From the NCBI GenBank assembly GCA_050018455.1, contig JBEKAA010000002.1:128548-192547 (forward strand): a DNA stretch of 64,000 bases, written 5' to 3'. The translations under genes were made by a program, and so were the position numbers. Shown here piece after piece: positions 33,066 through 42,249 of the stretch (position 1 is the first letter of the stretch; every line of letters begins with the position of its first letter). Below the pieces are notes generated by a model. It did no database searches and was not told where the DNA came from. It was given only the letters and a program-made list of their open reading frames with translations. The stretch is from RBG-13-68-16 sp050018455. Lineage in GTDB: Bacteria; Acidobacteriota; Thermoanaerobaculia; Thermoanaerobaculales; Thermoanaerobaculaceae.

Positions 33066-34708
33066 CACTCCTCCCGCCCGGCCGGGGTCCGAGGTCCGGG
33101 GTCCGGGGTCCGGAGAAGCAAGACGCCGGGGTTCAGGACACCGTGAGGGTCGAAGGTGCGTGCGACCGCAGCCAGCGCCGCGATTCCCTGCTCCCCGACC
33201 TCACGCTCGAGGTATCGCGCGTGCATCGTGCCGACGCCGTGATGGTGCGTGATCGTTCCTCCGTTGGCGACGATCGCCTCGCTCGCGGCGTCCTTGACCG
33301 CCTGCCACTGCCCGATCTCGTTGCCTCCCCGCAGCGCCCAGAGGAAGGTGAAGTAGAGAGAGGCGCCGTCCCGGTAGGCGTGCGACAGGTGACAGAGAAC
33401 CGCAGTGCGAAACCCGGCTTGCCGGGCGCTCACGGCCATAGCGTCGCGCACGGCGTGGTGCAGGGCGGCGAGGGTCGACCAGGGAGCCGCCGTCTCGAGC
33501 GTGTCAACGCCCCACCCCGCGGACAGCAGCACGTCTCGCACGTACGGGTGCCGGAACCGCTCGTCGAGCCACCGCCGCCAACCGCTCCGGCCGAGGCCCA
33601 GGCCTCCCGCGTCCCGCCACACTCCTACCGCCTTTTGCCGAGCCAGGCCCACGTCCTGGAGACTGCCTGCCCACTCGAGCAGGAGGAGGCACCCGTGACG
33701 GAACCGGCGCAGGCCGAAGACCGTGTTGCGCACCCTCGACGCAAGACGGGAGAGCTCGGTCAGCGCGATGCCGAAGCTCGTCTCGTCCGGGTCCGAGAGG
33801 CGCACAACCTCGGGGACCGGACCGCGCTGGAGCAGCGCCCGGCACACATCCATGCCGGCGCTCCAACCCGGAAGCAGCACGGCGACCCCGTCCCGGTATT
33901 CGGGCACCGGGCGCACCCTCAGGGTGGCTTCCGTGATGACGCCGAGGCGCCCCTCGCTTCCGATGACGAGACGGCGGAGCTCGGGGCCGGCGGCGGAGGC
34001 GGGCTGAGCCGGAAGGCGCCACACGCCTCCCGGCGTGGCGACCTCGAGGCCGGCCACAAGATCATCGATCTTGCCGATCCCCGTCGAGCGCTGGCCGGCC
34101 GAGCGGCTCGCGACCCACCCGCCGACGCTCGAGAATTCGAACGACTGCGGCTCGTGGCCGAGGCGCACACCGCTCGGCGCAAGCGCCGCTTCCACCTCGG
34201 GACCCAGCGTGCCGGCTCGAAACGTGGCAAGGAGCGATTCCGAGTCGAGAGCAACCAGACCTCGCAGCCGGTCGAGCGCGAGCACGACGGTCGGCCTCGG
34301 CCCGGGCACCACCGTGACGCCGCCGACGACGCTCGTGCCGCCTCCACGCAGAACCAGGGCGACTCCCGAAGCGGCTGCGGATTGCAGCACGGCGACGACC
34401 TGCCGCGCGCTCTCAGGAAGGCACACCGCGTCGGGCAACGTCTCGAGCGTGCCCGTGCGGAGCCTGACCAGGTCCGAAAATCCGAGACCGCACGCATTCC
34501 GAAGGCGGGCGCCGGGACCGCCGAGCGTCGTCGCCGGAAGATCCGGCAGCGGCCGCGCCGGCGGGATACGAACATCTTGCTCGGGGACCGCCGGCAGCGG
34601 ATCGCCGACACCGAGCCGCTCCGATAACCACGCGCGGGCGCTCTCGGGCACCGGCGCACTCTCGTCCGCGAAGCCCCAACCGTTCCACCGCCGCTCGCGA
34701 TCTGGCAT
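33065..34708 (-). CDS. FAD-linked oxidase, alkyldihydroxyacetonephosphate-synthase-like
   Basis: The 547-residue protein belongs to the VAO/PCMH flavoprotein family. The FAD-binding part has VLRGGGTSVVGGVTVV and FSSVGGWVASRSAGQRSTGIGK in pieces; the cap ends with the HHHGVG motif (about 488-493) and ARYLEREVG, the signature of alkyl-DHAP synthase (AGPS), which swaps an acyl for an alkyl chain in ether lipids. It is the first gene of an operon with glpD and a lipid kinase. The start ATG 34708 lies 7 nt after a TAGCAT hexamer. D-lactate or glycolate oxidase-type activity is an alternative. Confidence 0.85.
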   Translation of the reverse strand: MPDRERRWNGWGFADESAPVPESARAWLSERLGVGDPLPAVPEQDVRIPPARPLPDLPATTLGGPGARLRNACGLGFSDLVRLRTGTLETLPDAVCLPESARQVVAVLQSAAASGVALVLRGGGTSVVGGVTVVPGPRPTVVLALDRLRGLVALDSESLLATFRAGTLGPEVEAALAPSGVRLGHEPQSFEFSSVGGWVASRSAGQRSTGIGKIDDLVAGLEVATPGGVWRLPAQPASAAGPELRRLVIGSEGRLGVITEATLRVRPVPEYRDGVAVLLPGWSAGMDVCRALLQRGPVPEVVRLSDPDETSFGIALTELSRLASRVRNTVFGLRRFRHGCLLLLEWAGSLQDVGLARQKAVGVWRDAGGLGLGRSGWRRWLDERFRHPYVRDVLLSAGWGVDTLETAAPWSTLAALHHAVRDAMAVSARQAGFRTAVLCHLSHAYRDGASLYFTFLWALRGGNEIGQWQAVKDAASEAIVANGGTITHHHGVGTMHARYLEREVGEQGIAALAAVARTFDPHGVLNPGVLLLRTPDPGPRTPAGREE

Positions 34709-34715
34709 CTCCCCG

Positions 34716-34721
34716 ATGCTA
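34716..34721 (-). promoter_or_regulatory. Putative -10 element of the AGPS-like operon
   Basis: On the minus strand TAGCAT is followed by CGGGGAG and the ATG at 34708. The 7-nt spacing would make the mRNA leaderless or nearly so, although GGGGAG could also act as an unusually close ribosome binding site. Confidence 0.35.
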
Positions 34722-34761
34722 GCGCAGGTCGGCCCCACCCGGCCACACCGGCGGGAGGAAT

Positions 34762-34787
34762 AAGGGGCGGCACTGCGGCCGCCCCTT
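34762..34787 (-). terminator. Hairpin after the tricorn-like protease gene
   Basis: A 10-bp perfect stem, AAGGGGCGGC with GCCGCCCCTT, closes a 6-nt loop. The minus-strand continuation is ATTCCTCC, so the U-tract is poor. It lies 22 nt after the stop of the protease gene. Confidence 0.5.
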
Positions 34788-34809
34788 GTTCGCCACAGTT
34801 TGACATCCG

Positions 34810-37800
34810 TTACTTCGTCTTCACCGGGTCTGGGGGACGGGTCGGCAGCTTCGTCCGATGAGTCGCCATCGCCTTCGTCACCTCCGCCACGGCGCGTTCG
34901 AGCTGCGGATCACGCCCCTCGAGCAACGACTGCGGATCGTTCTCCACCACGATATCGGGGTCGACGCCGTGGCCCTCGATCACCCACCGACCGTCCGTCG
35001 ACGCGGTGCCGCCTTCGGGCACATAGACCGTGCCGCCGTCGATGAGTGGCCCGTGGTCGTTGATCCCCACGACGCCGCCCCAGGAGCGCTTGCCGATCAG
35101 GGGCCCCAGCCCCGCCTGACGGAACATGTACGGGAAGATGTCTCCGTCGGAGGCGGAGGTTTCGTTGAGCAGGCACGCCATCGGCCCGACGAACGTCGCC
35201 TGGGGGTAGGTCTCGGTGTCCTCGTTCGTCCGGCTGAACCCCGTTCCGAGCAGGGAGCGCCTCAGCCGCTCGATGAGCACCTGGGAGACAGAACCCCCGC
35301 CGTTCGCGCGGTCGTCGACGATCAAACCTTCCTTGCGGATCTGGGGGAAGTACCACTTGATGAACTCGCGGATCCCGTCCTCTGCCATGTCGGGGACGTG
35401 CAGGTACCCGATGCGCCCGCCCGAGAGCTTGTCGACCCGGTCGCGGTTGCGCGCCACCCAGCCGAAGTACCGGAGGTTGGTTTCGCTGGTGATCGGCCGG
35501 AACGAGACCACCCGGGCGCCGTTCGGATCGGGTTTCGAGTTGAGGGTGAGCGTCACCGGGCGGTCGGCCTTGCCGCGCAGCAGGCGGTACGGGTTGTCGT
35601 TGGGGGGGAGGTCGACGCCGTCGATCGCGAGGACGTAGTCGCCCTGTCTGGCGTCCACGCCGACCTCGGTGAGCGGCGACCGGTAGCGCTCCTCTTCGTT
35701 CTGACCTTGGAGAATCTGGGCGATCCGGTAGCGGCCCGCCGTCTTGTCGAGCTCGAAAACCGCCCCCGGCAGGGCAACCTTGGGGCGCGGCGGAATCTCG
35801 TAGTCGCCGCCCTCGATGTAGGCGTGGCCGATGTTCAGCTCGGCGACCATCTCGCCGAGCACGTAGTTGAGGTCGGAGCGGTGGGCCACGAACGGCAACA
35901 GCACCCGGTAGCGATCGCCGAGCGCCTTCCAGTCGTAGCCGTGCATGTTGGTGACGTAGAAGAAGTCGCGGTAGCGCCGCCACACCTCGTCGAAGATCTC
36001 GGCCCACTCCTGCGCCGGCACGCGGTCCACCATCAGGTCCTTGGTCGAGACCGGCTTGTGGGCGTCCTTGCTGTCCTTCGCCTTCGGGTTGACGTCCACG
36101 AGCGTGTACGTGGCATCCTTCTTCACCAGGACCTTGGCGCCGTCGCCGGAGATCACGAAGTCGTCGGCCTCGTCCACGAGCGTGCTCAGCTTCCGCTCCT
36201 TCAACGAGAACACCTGCAGCGAAGACGCCGGTTCCGGCTCCCGTCCAAGATACGGGGCGCCGTTGCGCATGAAGACGAGATACTCCTTGGTGGCGGTGAG
36301 CCCAGCGTAGTTGGCTGCGTCCACCGGAATTCGCGCCACCCGCGCGCCCAAGCCTTCGAAATCGATCCGCACAGCCTTGGGCGCCGCGGGCTCCTTCGCC
36401 TTGTCCGCTTCGGTCTGCTTCGCGGCTTCCGGTTTGGCGGAGCCGGCCTTTTCGATCTTGACCTCGTCCGACTCGGGTGGGAACGGGTTCGGGACGTCCT
36501 TCCGGAGCGCGAGCGCGAAGATCCCCGTCGTGCGATTTGTGGCAAAGCTCAGCTCAACCGTCGACATCTGCGGCGCGAACTCGTGGTCCGAGAGAAAATA
36601 GACGTAGTTCCCTTCCGGGTCCCATGCCGGGTGCACCGCGTTGAACATCGGGTCGGTCACCGTGTGGAGCTTGCCGTCCGCGAGCGACCAGATCGCGATG
36701 GAACGGTAGCCGTTCACGTTGGCCAGCGAGAACGCGAGGAATGCGCCGTCCGGGGACCAAGCGTAGTCGCGGAGGTACCCCTGGCGGTCCTTGGCAACGG
36801 ACGCGATCGCTCCGTCGGCCACCGTCACGACCCACAGGCGACCGTCCTTGTCGGAGAACGCCAGGCGTTTTCCGTCCGGAGACCACTCGGCCGCGTAGCG
36901 CATGGCGGAGCCGCCCCTGGTGAGCTGCCGAGGCTGGCCTGAGCCGTCCTGGGCGATCAGCCATACCTCCTCCTCGCCGGAGCGGTCCGTGATGAACGCG
37001 ATTTCGCTGCCGTCCGGCGACCAGCGCGCCCACTTGTCGTGGTAACGCGACGAGTTCGTGAGGTTGCGCGTGGGACCCTTCTCGATCGGGACCGTGAACA
37101 CGTCGCCGCGGGCCACGAACAGCGCACGTTCCGCCTTCGGAGCCAGCGAGAAATCCTCGATGAACTTCTCCGCCGACACGCGCGAAGGGCGCATCGCGAC
37201 GCCGTCGTTCGGCACCGAAATCGAGAGCGACCTGTCCGCCCCGGCGACGGTGTCCAGCACGTGGAGTTCACCGCCAAGCTCGTAGACGATCTTGCCGGCG
37301 CGGTCGGCCGACGGCCACCGCACGTCGTAGATCGTCGAGTGCGTGACCTGTGCGGTCGCCTTGGCCGCGACGTCGTACCGGTAGAGGTTCAGCGTGCCGT
37401 CGCGATCCGATGCGAAGTAGACGGCGCCCCCGATCCACATCGGGTCGCGATCGGTGCGCGGATGGTTCGTGAAGTTGAAGCTCTCGTGGGTCGCGAGGTC
37501 GAAGATCCAGAGGTCCTCCGCCCACCCTCCCTCGTACCGCTTCCAGGTACGGAAGTCCCTGAAGAGCGGGGAGTACGCGACTTTCTTTCCGTCCGGCGAA
37601 AACGTGCCGGCGCCGGCCACCGGCATCGGCAGCGGCACCGGGAGGCCGCCCTCCAAGCTCACAGTGTACAGCCGCGAATCGCCGTGATCGTACCCCTCCC
37701 GCATGGACCGGAACAGCACCGCCTTGCCGTCCACCGTCCACCCATACACTTGATTGTCGTAACCCCAGCGCGGCGTCAGCGGGCCCTGCGCCGGGTACCA

Positions 37801-38121
37801 GGTAAGCTGCCTGGGGACGCCGCCGGAGGTCGGGATCACGTAGACCTGCTCGTCGCCGTCGTACTGTCCCGTGAAGGCAATCCACTTCCCGTCCGGCAAG
37901 AATTTGGGGAAGAGTTCGAGCCCCGGGTGGGCGGTAAGCCTGCTCGCCGTGCTGCCTTCCGCCAGCGCCACCCAGAGGTCCCCGGCGTAGCAGAACGCCA
38001 CCGTGTCCCCCCAGATGTCCGGGAAGCGCAGGAGCTTCGTCTGTGCGCCAACCGTCGAGGCCAGAACCGTGAGAATCACCGTAAGAACCGTCAGAGTCGC
38101 TCTCCGTCGATCGAAACGCAT
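34810..38121 (-). CDS. Tricorn-like S41 protease with beta-propeller repeats
   Basis: The 1103-residue protein has a signal peptide ending in ASTVGAQ, so it is exported, unlike archaeal tricorn. PD40/WD40-like repeats fill about 30-540 (SPDGKKVAYSP, WSPDGSEIAFITDRSGEEEVW, WSPDGKRLAFSDKDG), forming two propellers. An Ala/Lys/Glu-rich linker follows near 565-590. The C1, PDZ (about 830-900) and peptidase domains close the chain, with His in NIGHAYIEGG and the catalytic Ser about 991 in NETSASDGDIF. It would degrade peptides processively. SD AAGGAGGAAG precedes ATG 38121. Confidence 0.93.
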   Translation of the reverse strand: MRFDRRRATLTVLTVILTVLASTVGAQTKLLRFPDIWGDTVAFCYAGDLWVALAEGSTASRLTAHPGLELFPKFLPDGKWIAFTGQYDGDEQVYVIPTSGGVPRQLTWYPAQGPLTPRWGYDNQVYGWTVDGKAVLFRSMREGYDHGDSRLYTVSLEGGLPVPLPMPVAGAGTFSPDGKKVAYSPLFRDFRTWKRYEGGWAEDLWIFDLATHESFNFTNHPRTDRDPMWIGGAVYFASDRDGTLNLYRYDVAAKATAQVTHSTIYDVRWPSADRAGKIVYELGGELHVLDTVAGADRSLSISVPNDGVAMRPSRVSAEKFIEDFSLAPKAERALFVARGDVFTVPIEKGPTRNLTNSSRYHDKWARWSPDGSEIAFITDRSGEEEVWLIAQDGSGQPRQLTRGGSAMRYAAEWSPDGKRLAFSDKDGRLWVVTVADGAIASVAKDRQGYLRDYAWSPDGAFLAFSLANVNGYRSIAIWSLADGKLHTVTDPMFNAVHPAWDPEGNYVYFLSDHEFAPQMSTVELSFATNRTTGIFALALRKDVPNPFPPESDEVKIEKAGSAKPEAAKQTEADKAKEPAAPKAVRIDFEGLGARVARIPVDAANYAGLTATKEYLVFMRNGAPYLGREPEPASSLQVFSLKERKLSTLVDEADDFVISGDGAKVLVKKDATYTLVDVNPKAKDSKDAHKPVSTKDLMVDRVPAQEWAEIFDEVWRRYRDFFYVTNMHGYDWKALGDRYRVLLPFVAHRSDLNYVLGEMVAELNIGHAYIEGGDYEIPPRPKVALPGAVFELDKTAGRYRIAQILQGQNEEERYRSPLTEVGVDARQGDYVLAIDGVDLPPNDNPYRLLRGKADRPVTLTLNSKPDPNGARVVSFRPITSETNLRYFGWVARNRDRVDKLSGGRIGYLHVPDMAEDGIREFIKWYFPQIRKEGLIVDDRANGGGSVSQVLIERLRRSLLGTGFSRTNEDTETYPQATFVGPMACLLNETSASDGDIFPYMFRQAGLGPLIGKRSWGGVVGINDHGPLIDGGTVYVPEGGTASTDGRWVIEGHGVDPDIVVENDPQSLLEGRDPQLERAVAEVTKAMATHRTKLPTRPPDPVKTK

Positions 38122-38255
38122 GCTTCCTCCTTGGCGCGGTTGCTGTCGGCACTGATATTGCGAGGATCGCTGCCATGAGCCACAACGGTTACGAAAGCAA
38201 GTACAGGAAAGTTGCAGCTGGCCCGCCTACCGCCGGGGTCGCTGCCAACCCTCTC

Positions 38256-38903
38256 TCACGGCAACGGTAGCACTGCGCGCGCGATCGCCCAGAAATGGGC
38301 CGCTGAGCCAGCCATCACGAACAGGTGAAAGATCTCGTGGAAGCCGAACACGCCGGGCACCGGGTTTGGGCGCTTTACGCCGTAGATCACCGCGCCCACG
38401 GTATAGAACAACCCGCCGACCCCGAACCACACGAGGCCGCCGGGCGGAAGCCTGTGCAGCAGCGGCCAGATCGCGATGATCACCAGCCAGCTGAGGCCGA
38501 GGTAGAGGCCCACCGAGAGCCAGCGCGGTGCGTCGATGGCGAAGATCGCGAGGAACATCCCGGCAAGCGCGAGCGCCCACACCGCGCCGAACAGCGACCA
38601 CCCCCACGGCCCCCGCAGGGGCACCAGGCAGATCGGGGTGTACGTGCCGGCGATGAGCAGGAAAATCGCGATGTGGTCGAGCTGCCGCAGCACCCGCTGG
38701 GCGTGTCCGGAGACAGGCAGCAGGTGGTACAGCGAGCTCGCGATGTAGAGCAGCGTCAGCGACACGCCGTAGACGATGAACGCCCCGAGGTGCCACCACT
38801 TGCGGTAGACCGCCGCCAGCGTGATCAGCACCGTCGCACCGATGACTGCAGCCACCGCGAAACCGAGATGCGTGAAGCCCGACACGGGCTCACGCAGCCG
38901 CAT
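38256..38903 (-). CDS. trhA: TrhA/hemolysin III family membrane protein
   Basis: The 215-residue protein has seven hydrophobic segments and the PAQR/hemolysin III signatures: REPVSGFTHLG at the N-terminus, SSLYHLLP (S and H), LDHIAIFLLIAGTYTP (D, H) and GFHEIFHLFVMAG (H, H), which are the zinc-site residues. In E. coli TrhA regulates membrane energetics/unsaturated fatty acid level; the haemolysin name is historical. ATG 38903 gives the standard start. A GTG at 38945 with TAAAAT 8 nt upstream is an alternative leaderless start that would add 14 residues. Confidence 0.9.
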   Translation of the reverse strand: MRLREPVSGFTHLGFAVAAVIGATVLITLAAVYRKWWHLGAFIVYGVSLTLLYIASSLYHLLPVSGHAQRVLRQLDHIAIFLLIAGTYTPICLVPLRGPWGWSLFGAVWALALAGMFLAIFAIDAPRWLSVGLYLGLSWLVIIAIWPLLHRLPPGGLVWFGVGGLFYTVGAVIYGVKRPNPVPGVFGFHEIFHLFVMAGSAAHFWAIARAVLPLP

Positions 38904-38953
38904 TGGGGCCGTTCCAGGGGCGGGCGAGGGCTCGCGCGCTGACACCGTGCCAC

Positions 38954-38959
38954 ATTTTA
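38954..38959 (-). promoter_or_regulatory. Candidate -10 for trhA
   Basis: TAAAAT on the minus strand lies 8 nt before an in-frame GTG (38945) and 50 nt before the conserved ATG. It is the only A/T-rich hexamer in the divergent gap with the hydrolase gene. Confidence 0.35.
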
Positions 38960-38995
38960 CGACGGTCACAGCCGGACGCATGCGAGAATCCGGCC

Positions 38996-39934
38996 GTGCG
39001 CCTCTCCGGCCACGCCTGGACCATGGTCCCACACCTGCTCGCCGACTGGAGCCGTGTCTCGGACGACGGCGCGAGGCCCTGGACGATGGAGATCGACGAC
39101 CCTCGCGTTGGCCGGGTGCGCCTCAGCGGCCGACTCTCCGAGCCTCCTGGAGCCCAGGCGCTCCTCATTGCAGTCCACGGCCTCGGAGGTTCAGCCGCGA
39201 GCTCCTACATGCTGAAGGCCGCTCGCGCGGCGCACTCCGCCGGCCTCGCCACGCTTCGCCTGTCGCTCAGGGGCGCCGACGGCAGCGGCGAGGACGTCTA
39301 CAACGCGGCCCTCACGGACGATCTGCGCGCGGCCCTGGCCAGCCCCGAGGCATCGCGGTACGGCACGGTGTTCGTCCTCGGGTTCTCGCTCGGAGGCCAC
39401 CTCGCACTCCGCTTCGCGACCGAGCAGCCTGACCCACGCCTCGCTGCGGTCGCCGCGGTGTGTGCTCCGCTCGACCTGGCGTCGTGCCTGACGGCGATCG
39501 ACGGCCCCGGGCGGTTCCTTTATCGCCGCTACCTCCTCGCCCGGCTTCGGCGGTCCGTCGCCGCCGTGGCCGCCCGAGGCCGTCTTCCCTTGGCCATGCG
39601 GGAGCTTCGCCGGGTCCGCACGATCCGCGAGTGGGATCGCCTCGTCGTGGTCCCGCGCTTCGGCTTCGCGAGCCCCGAGGACTATTACGCGCAGTCGAGC
39701 GTCGCCCCACACCTCGGGCGTCTGACCGTCCCGGCCCTGCTGGTGGCCGCCAGGGGCGACCCGATGGTGCCGGCGGCGACGCTGCACCCGTGGCTGGAAA
39801 CGTCTCCGCGCCTCGAGGTGCGCTGGGCCGCACGCGGCGGGCACCTCGGGTTCCCGCGCTCGCTCGATCTCGGCGAGCGCGGAGAGCGCGGGATCGACGG
39901 CCAGGTCGTCGCGTGGCTGCGGCGCCACGGATAA
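38996..39934 (+). CDS. YheT-like alpha/beta hydrolase
   Basis: The 312-residue protein is an alpha/beta hydrolase of the YheT/ABHD1-3 group. It has HGLGGSAASSYM (oxyanion), the nucleophile elbow GFSLGG, and late residues D in ARGDPMV and H in GGHLGFP, completing the Ser-Asp-His triad. The N-terminal HAWTMVPHLL matches the HLQT-type family start, which supports GTG 38996. Substrates of this group are lipids or esters; none is proven here. It is divergent to trhA. Confidence 0.85.
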   Translation: MRLSGHAWTMVPHLLADWSRVSDDGARPWTMEIDDPRVGRVRLSGRLSEPPGAQALLIAVHGLGGSAASSYMLKAARAAHSAGLATLRLSLRGADGSGEDVYNAALTDDLRAALASPEASRYGTVFVLGFSLGGHLALRFATEQPDPRLAAVAAVCAPLDLASCLTAIDGPGRFLYRRYLLARLRRSVAAVAARGRLPLAMRELRRVRTIREWDRLVVVPRFGFASPEDYYAQSSVAPHLGRLTVPALLVAARGDPMVPAATLHPWLETSPRLEVRWAARGGHLGFPRSLDLGERGERGIDGQVVAWLRRHG

Positions 39935-39949
39935 CGGATAGTGGACTTC

Positions 39950-39955
39950 TATACT
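39950..39955 (+). promoter_or_regulatory. Putative -10 of the M3-like metallopeptidase gene
   Basis: TATACT lies 18 nt before ATG 39974, with GGAGGG (39965-39970) between. The predicted transcript would have a leader of about 12 nt. The same spacing is seen at 6708 and 52199. Confidence 0.45.
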
Positions 39956-39973
39956 TGGCGGAACGGAGGGGCC

Positions 39974-42040
39974 ATGCGCGTCCTCGTGTTCGGTTTGCTC
40001 TCGTGTCTGGCCGGCCTTCTCGCCGCCACCACCGGTATCGCCGGAGGGCCACCGCCTGCCGGATCGAGGCTGATCTCGGAGGCCGCCGTCGACGGTGCGG
40101 TCGCCCGCCTAGTCGCCACCCACGGCCCGGCGCAGGCGGAGCGGATCCGCCGCGGCGTGAACCAGGTCGCTCAACGTTGGTGGCAGGAGGACGGCGACGA
40201 CGCGGCCTTCGCGGCGTTTTGCGAAACGAACTTCATTGCCGCGCCTGCCGCCCTCGCCGCGACGTTCGCGCGCCTCGAGCAGGTTCTCGAGCAGATCGAC
40301 GGTCACCTCCACGAGGTGCGGCGCGAGCTCCTCGCGCCGAGCGACCTCGACACCGGTCCAGTCACCGCGGTGGACCGGCTCTTCGCCGATTTCGACCTCT
40401 CGGTCCACACCGATGACGACCTCTTCAAGACCAAGGTGGCGTTCCTCGCCCTGTTGAACTTCCCGGTCCACACTCTCGGCGACCGTCTTGCTCAGGGTGG
40501 AGCGTGGAGTCGGGAGACGTGGGCCCGGTCCCGGATGATGGATCGCTTCGCCGAGCGCGCGCCGGCGGTCGTGCTGCAGACCATCACCGAGGCGCTCGCC
40601 AGGGCGGACCAGTACATCGCGGAGTACAACATCCGGCTCGACCGTCTGGTCACGCCCGACGGAAAGCGGCCCTTCCCTGAAGGCCTGCGCCTGATTTCGC
40701 ACTGGGGGCTGCGCGACGAGCTGGCCTCCCACTACGGGGAGCCCGACGGCCAGGTCAAGCAGCGCATGATCGAGCGCGTGATGGAGCGCATCGTCCGCCA
40801 GGAGATCCCGGCGGTCGTGATCGACAACCCCGACGCGCTGTGGTGCCCCGAGACGAACGAGGTGCGGCCTCTACAGACTGCCGTTGCTCCCAAAGCAGCG
40901 TTGCGGTCCGAGCGCGAGTCCGACCGCCGCTACGCCGTCTGGCTCGACAACTTCCGCGCCCTCCGCAGCCTGGATGCGTACACACCCACGGCCCTCACGG
41001 CGGTCGCACGGTCGTTCGAGACCGAGCGCCAGATCCCCGAGAAGGAAGCCGAGGCGCTTTTCGTTTCAGTTCTCGGCTCCGAGGAGGTCAAGGACCTCGC
41101 GGGTTTGATCTCGAAGCGCCTTGGGCGCGCGCTCGAACCGTTCGACATCTGGTACTCGGGGTTCAAGTCGCGCGCTGCCCGTTCCGAGGCCGAGCTCGAT
41201 CGCATTGTGCGCGCGCGATATCCGACCGTCGCCTCGTTCCAGCAGGACCTTCCCGGCATTTTCGGCCGGCTCGGCTTCGACCCGGAGAAGGCGCAATGGC
41301 TCGCCGAACGTATCGTCGTGGACCCCTCCCGCGGCGCCGGCCACGCCATGGGCGCCGTGCGGCGCGAGGACAAGGCCCACCTGCGCACCCGCATTCCGGC
41401 GACCGGGATGGACTACAAGGGGTACAACATCGCGATCCACGAGCTCGGCCACAACGTCGAGCAGACATTCTCCCTTGGTGGGATCGACCACTGGTTCCTG
41501 AACGGGGTGCCGAACAGCGCGTTCACCGAGGCGCTCGCGATGACCTTCCAGGACCGGGACCTCGAGGTGCTCGGGGTCGCTGCGCCCGCCGACTCTCGCG
41601 ATGCCGAGGCGCTGGGCGCGTTGTGGGCGACGTACGAAATCGCCGGCGTCGCGGTCGTGGACGTGAGGGCGTGGCATTGGCTGTACGACCACCCCGATGC
41701 GACGCCGCCGCAGCTGCGCGAGGCCGTGCTCGCGGCCGCCCGAGAGGTGTGGAACCGTTACTACGCTCCGGTGTTCGGCACGAAGGACGTCGAGATCCTC
41801 GCGATCTACTCGCACATGGTCTCGTACCCGCTCTACCTCGCCGACTACCCGCTCGGCCACGTCATCGCGTTCCAGATTGGAGAGAGGCTGCGCGGTGCGT
41901 CGTTCGGCGCCGAGTTCGAGCGCGTCGCCCGCCAGGGCCGCCTCACCCCGGACGCCTGGATGAAAGGGGCCGTCGGGGAACCGATCTCGACGCGACCTCT
42001 CCTCACGGCAGCGCACCGCGCTCTTACGCTGACACACTGA
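39974..42040 (+). CDS. Secreted gluzincin metallopeptidase, M3-like
   Basis: The 688-residue protein has a signal peptide (LVFGLLSCLAGLLAATTGIAG). It is mostly helical and carries HELGH at 489-493 with a Glu ligand at 519 (FTEALA), the spacing of M3 oligopeptidases (thimet, PepF). The region around the motif, GMDYKGYNIAIHELGHN and GGIDHWFLNGVP, is not that of the standard PepF enzymes, so it may be a separate M3-related family. It would act on peptides in the periplasm. The gene is alone on its strand side, with its own promoter and a ribosome binding site. Confidence 0.8.
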   Translation: MRVLVFGLLSCLAGLLAATTGIAGGPPPAGSRLISEAAVDGAVARLVATHGPAQAERIRRGVNQVAQRWWQEDGDDAAFAAFCETNFIAAPAALAATFARLEQVLEQIDGHLHEVRRELLAPSDLDTGPVTAVDRLFADFDLSVHTDDDLFKTKVAFLALLNFPVHTLGDRLAQGGAWSRETWARSRMMDRFAERAPAVVLQTITEALARADQYIAEYNIRLDRLVTPDGKRPFPEGLRLISHWGLRDELASHYGEPDGQVKQRMIERVMERIVRQEIPAVVIDNPDALWCPETNEVRPLQTAVAPKAALRSERESDRRYAVWLDNFRALRSLDAYTPTALTAVARSFETERQIPEKEAEALFVSVLGSEEVKDLAGLISKRLGRALEPFDIWYSGFKSRAARSEAELDRIVRARYPTVASFQQDLPGIFGRLGFDPEKAQWLAERIVVDPSRGAGHAMGAVRREDKAHLRTRIPATGMDYKGYNIAIHELGHNVEQTFSLGGIDHWFLNGVPNSAFTEALAMTFQDRDLEVLGVAAPADSRDAEALGALWATYEIAGVAVVDVRAWHWLYDHPDATPPQLREAVLAAAREVWNRYYAPVFGTKDVEILAIYSHMVSYPLYLADYPLGHVIAFQIGERLRGASFGAEFERVARQGRLTPDAWMKGAVGEPISTRPLLTAAHRALTLTH

Positions 42041-42100
42041 GCAGAGGCGGCCCGCAGATACAAGCTCTGGCCGGCAAGCAGGACGTACGACCGGTCGTGT

Positions 42101-42106
42101 TAGCAT
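42101..42106 (+). promoter_or_regulatory. Candidate -10 upstream of the ParA operon
   Basis: TAGCAT is followed by 6 nt and an ATG at 42113. That ATG opens a 46-codon frame which ends in TGA at 42251-42253, overlapping the ATG of the ParA gene (ATGA). The transcript would then be leaderless, with a small upstream frame. Confidence 0.35.
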
Positions 42107-42249
42107 CCGACGATGAGACTCGGTCGTCGCGGAACCATCGCGGAGTCGTGCGCTGGATGGGCCTTTCCCGGCTCGGTTGGAGGCCTCCCGCCGTTCTCCC
42201 GGGCGCGCGGCGTCACGCCCGCACGAGGTGCGACCCGGACCGCAGCGCC

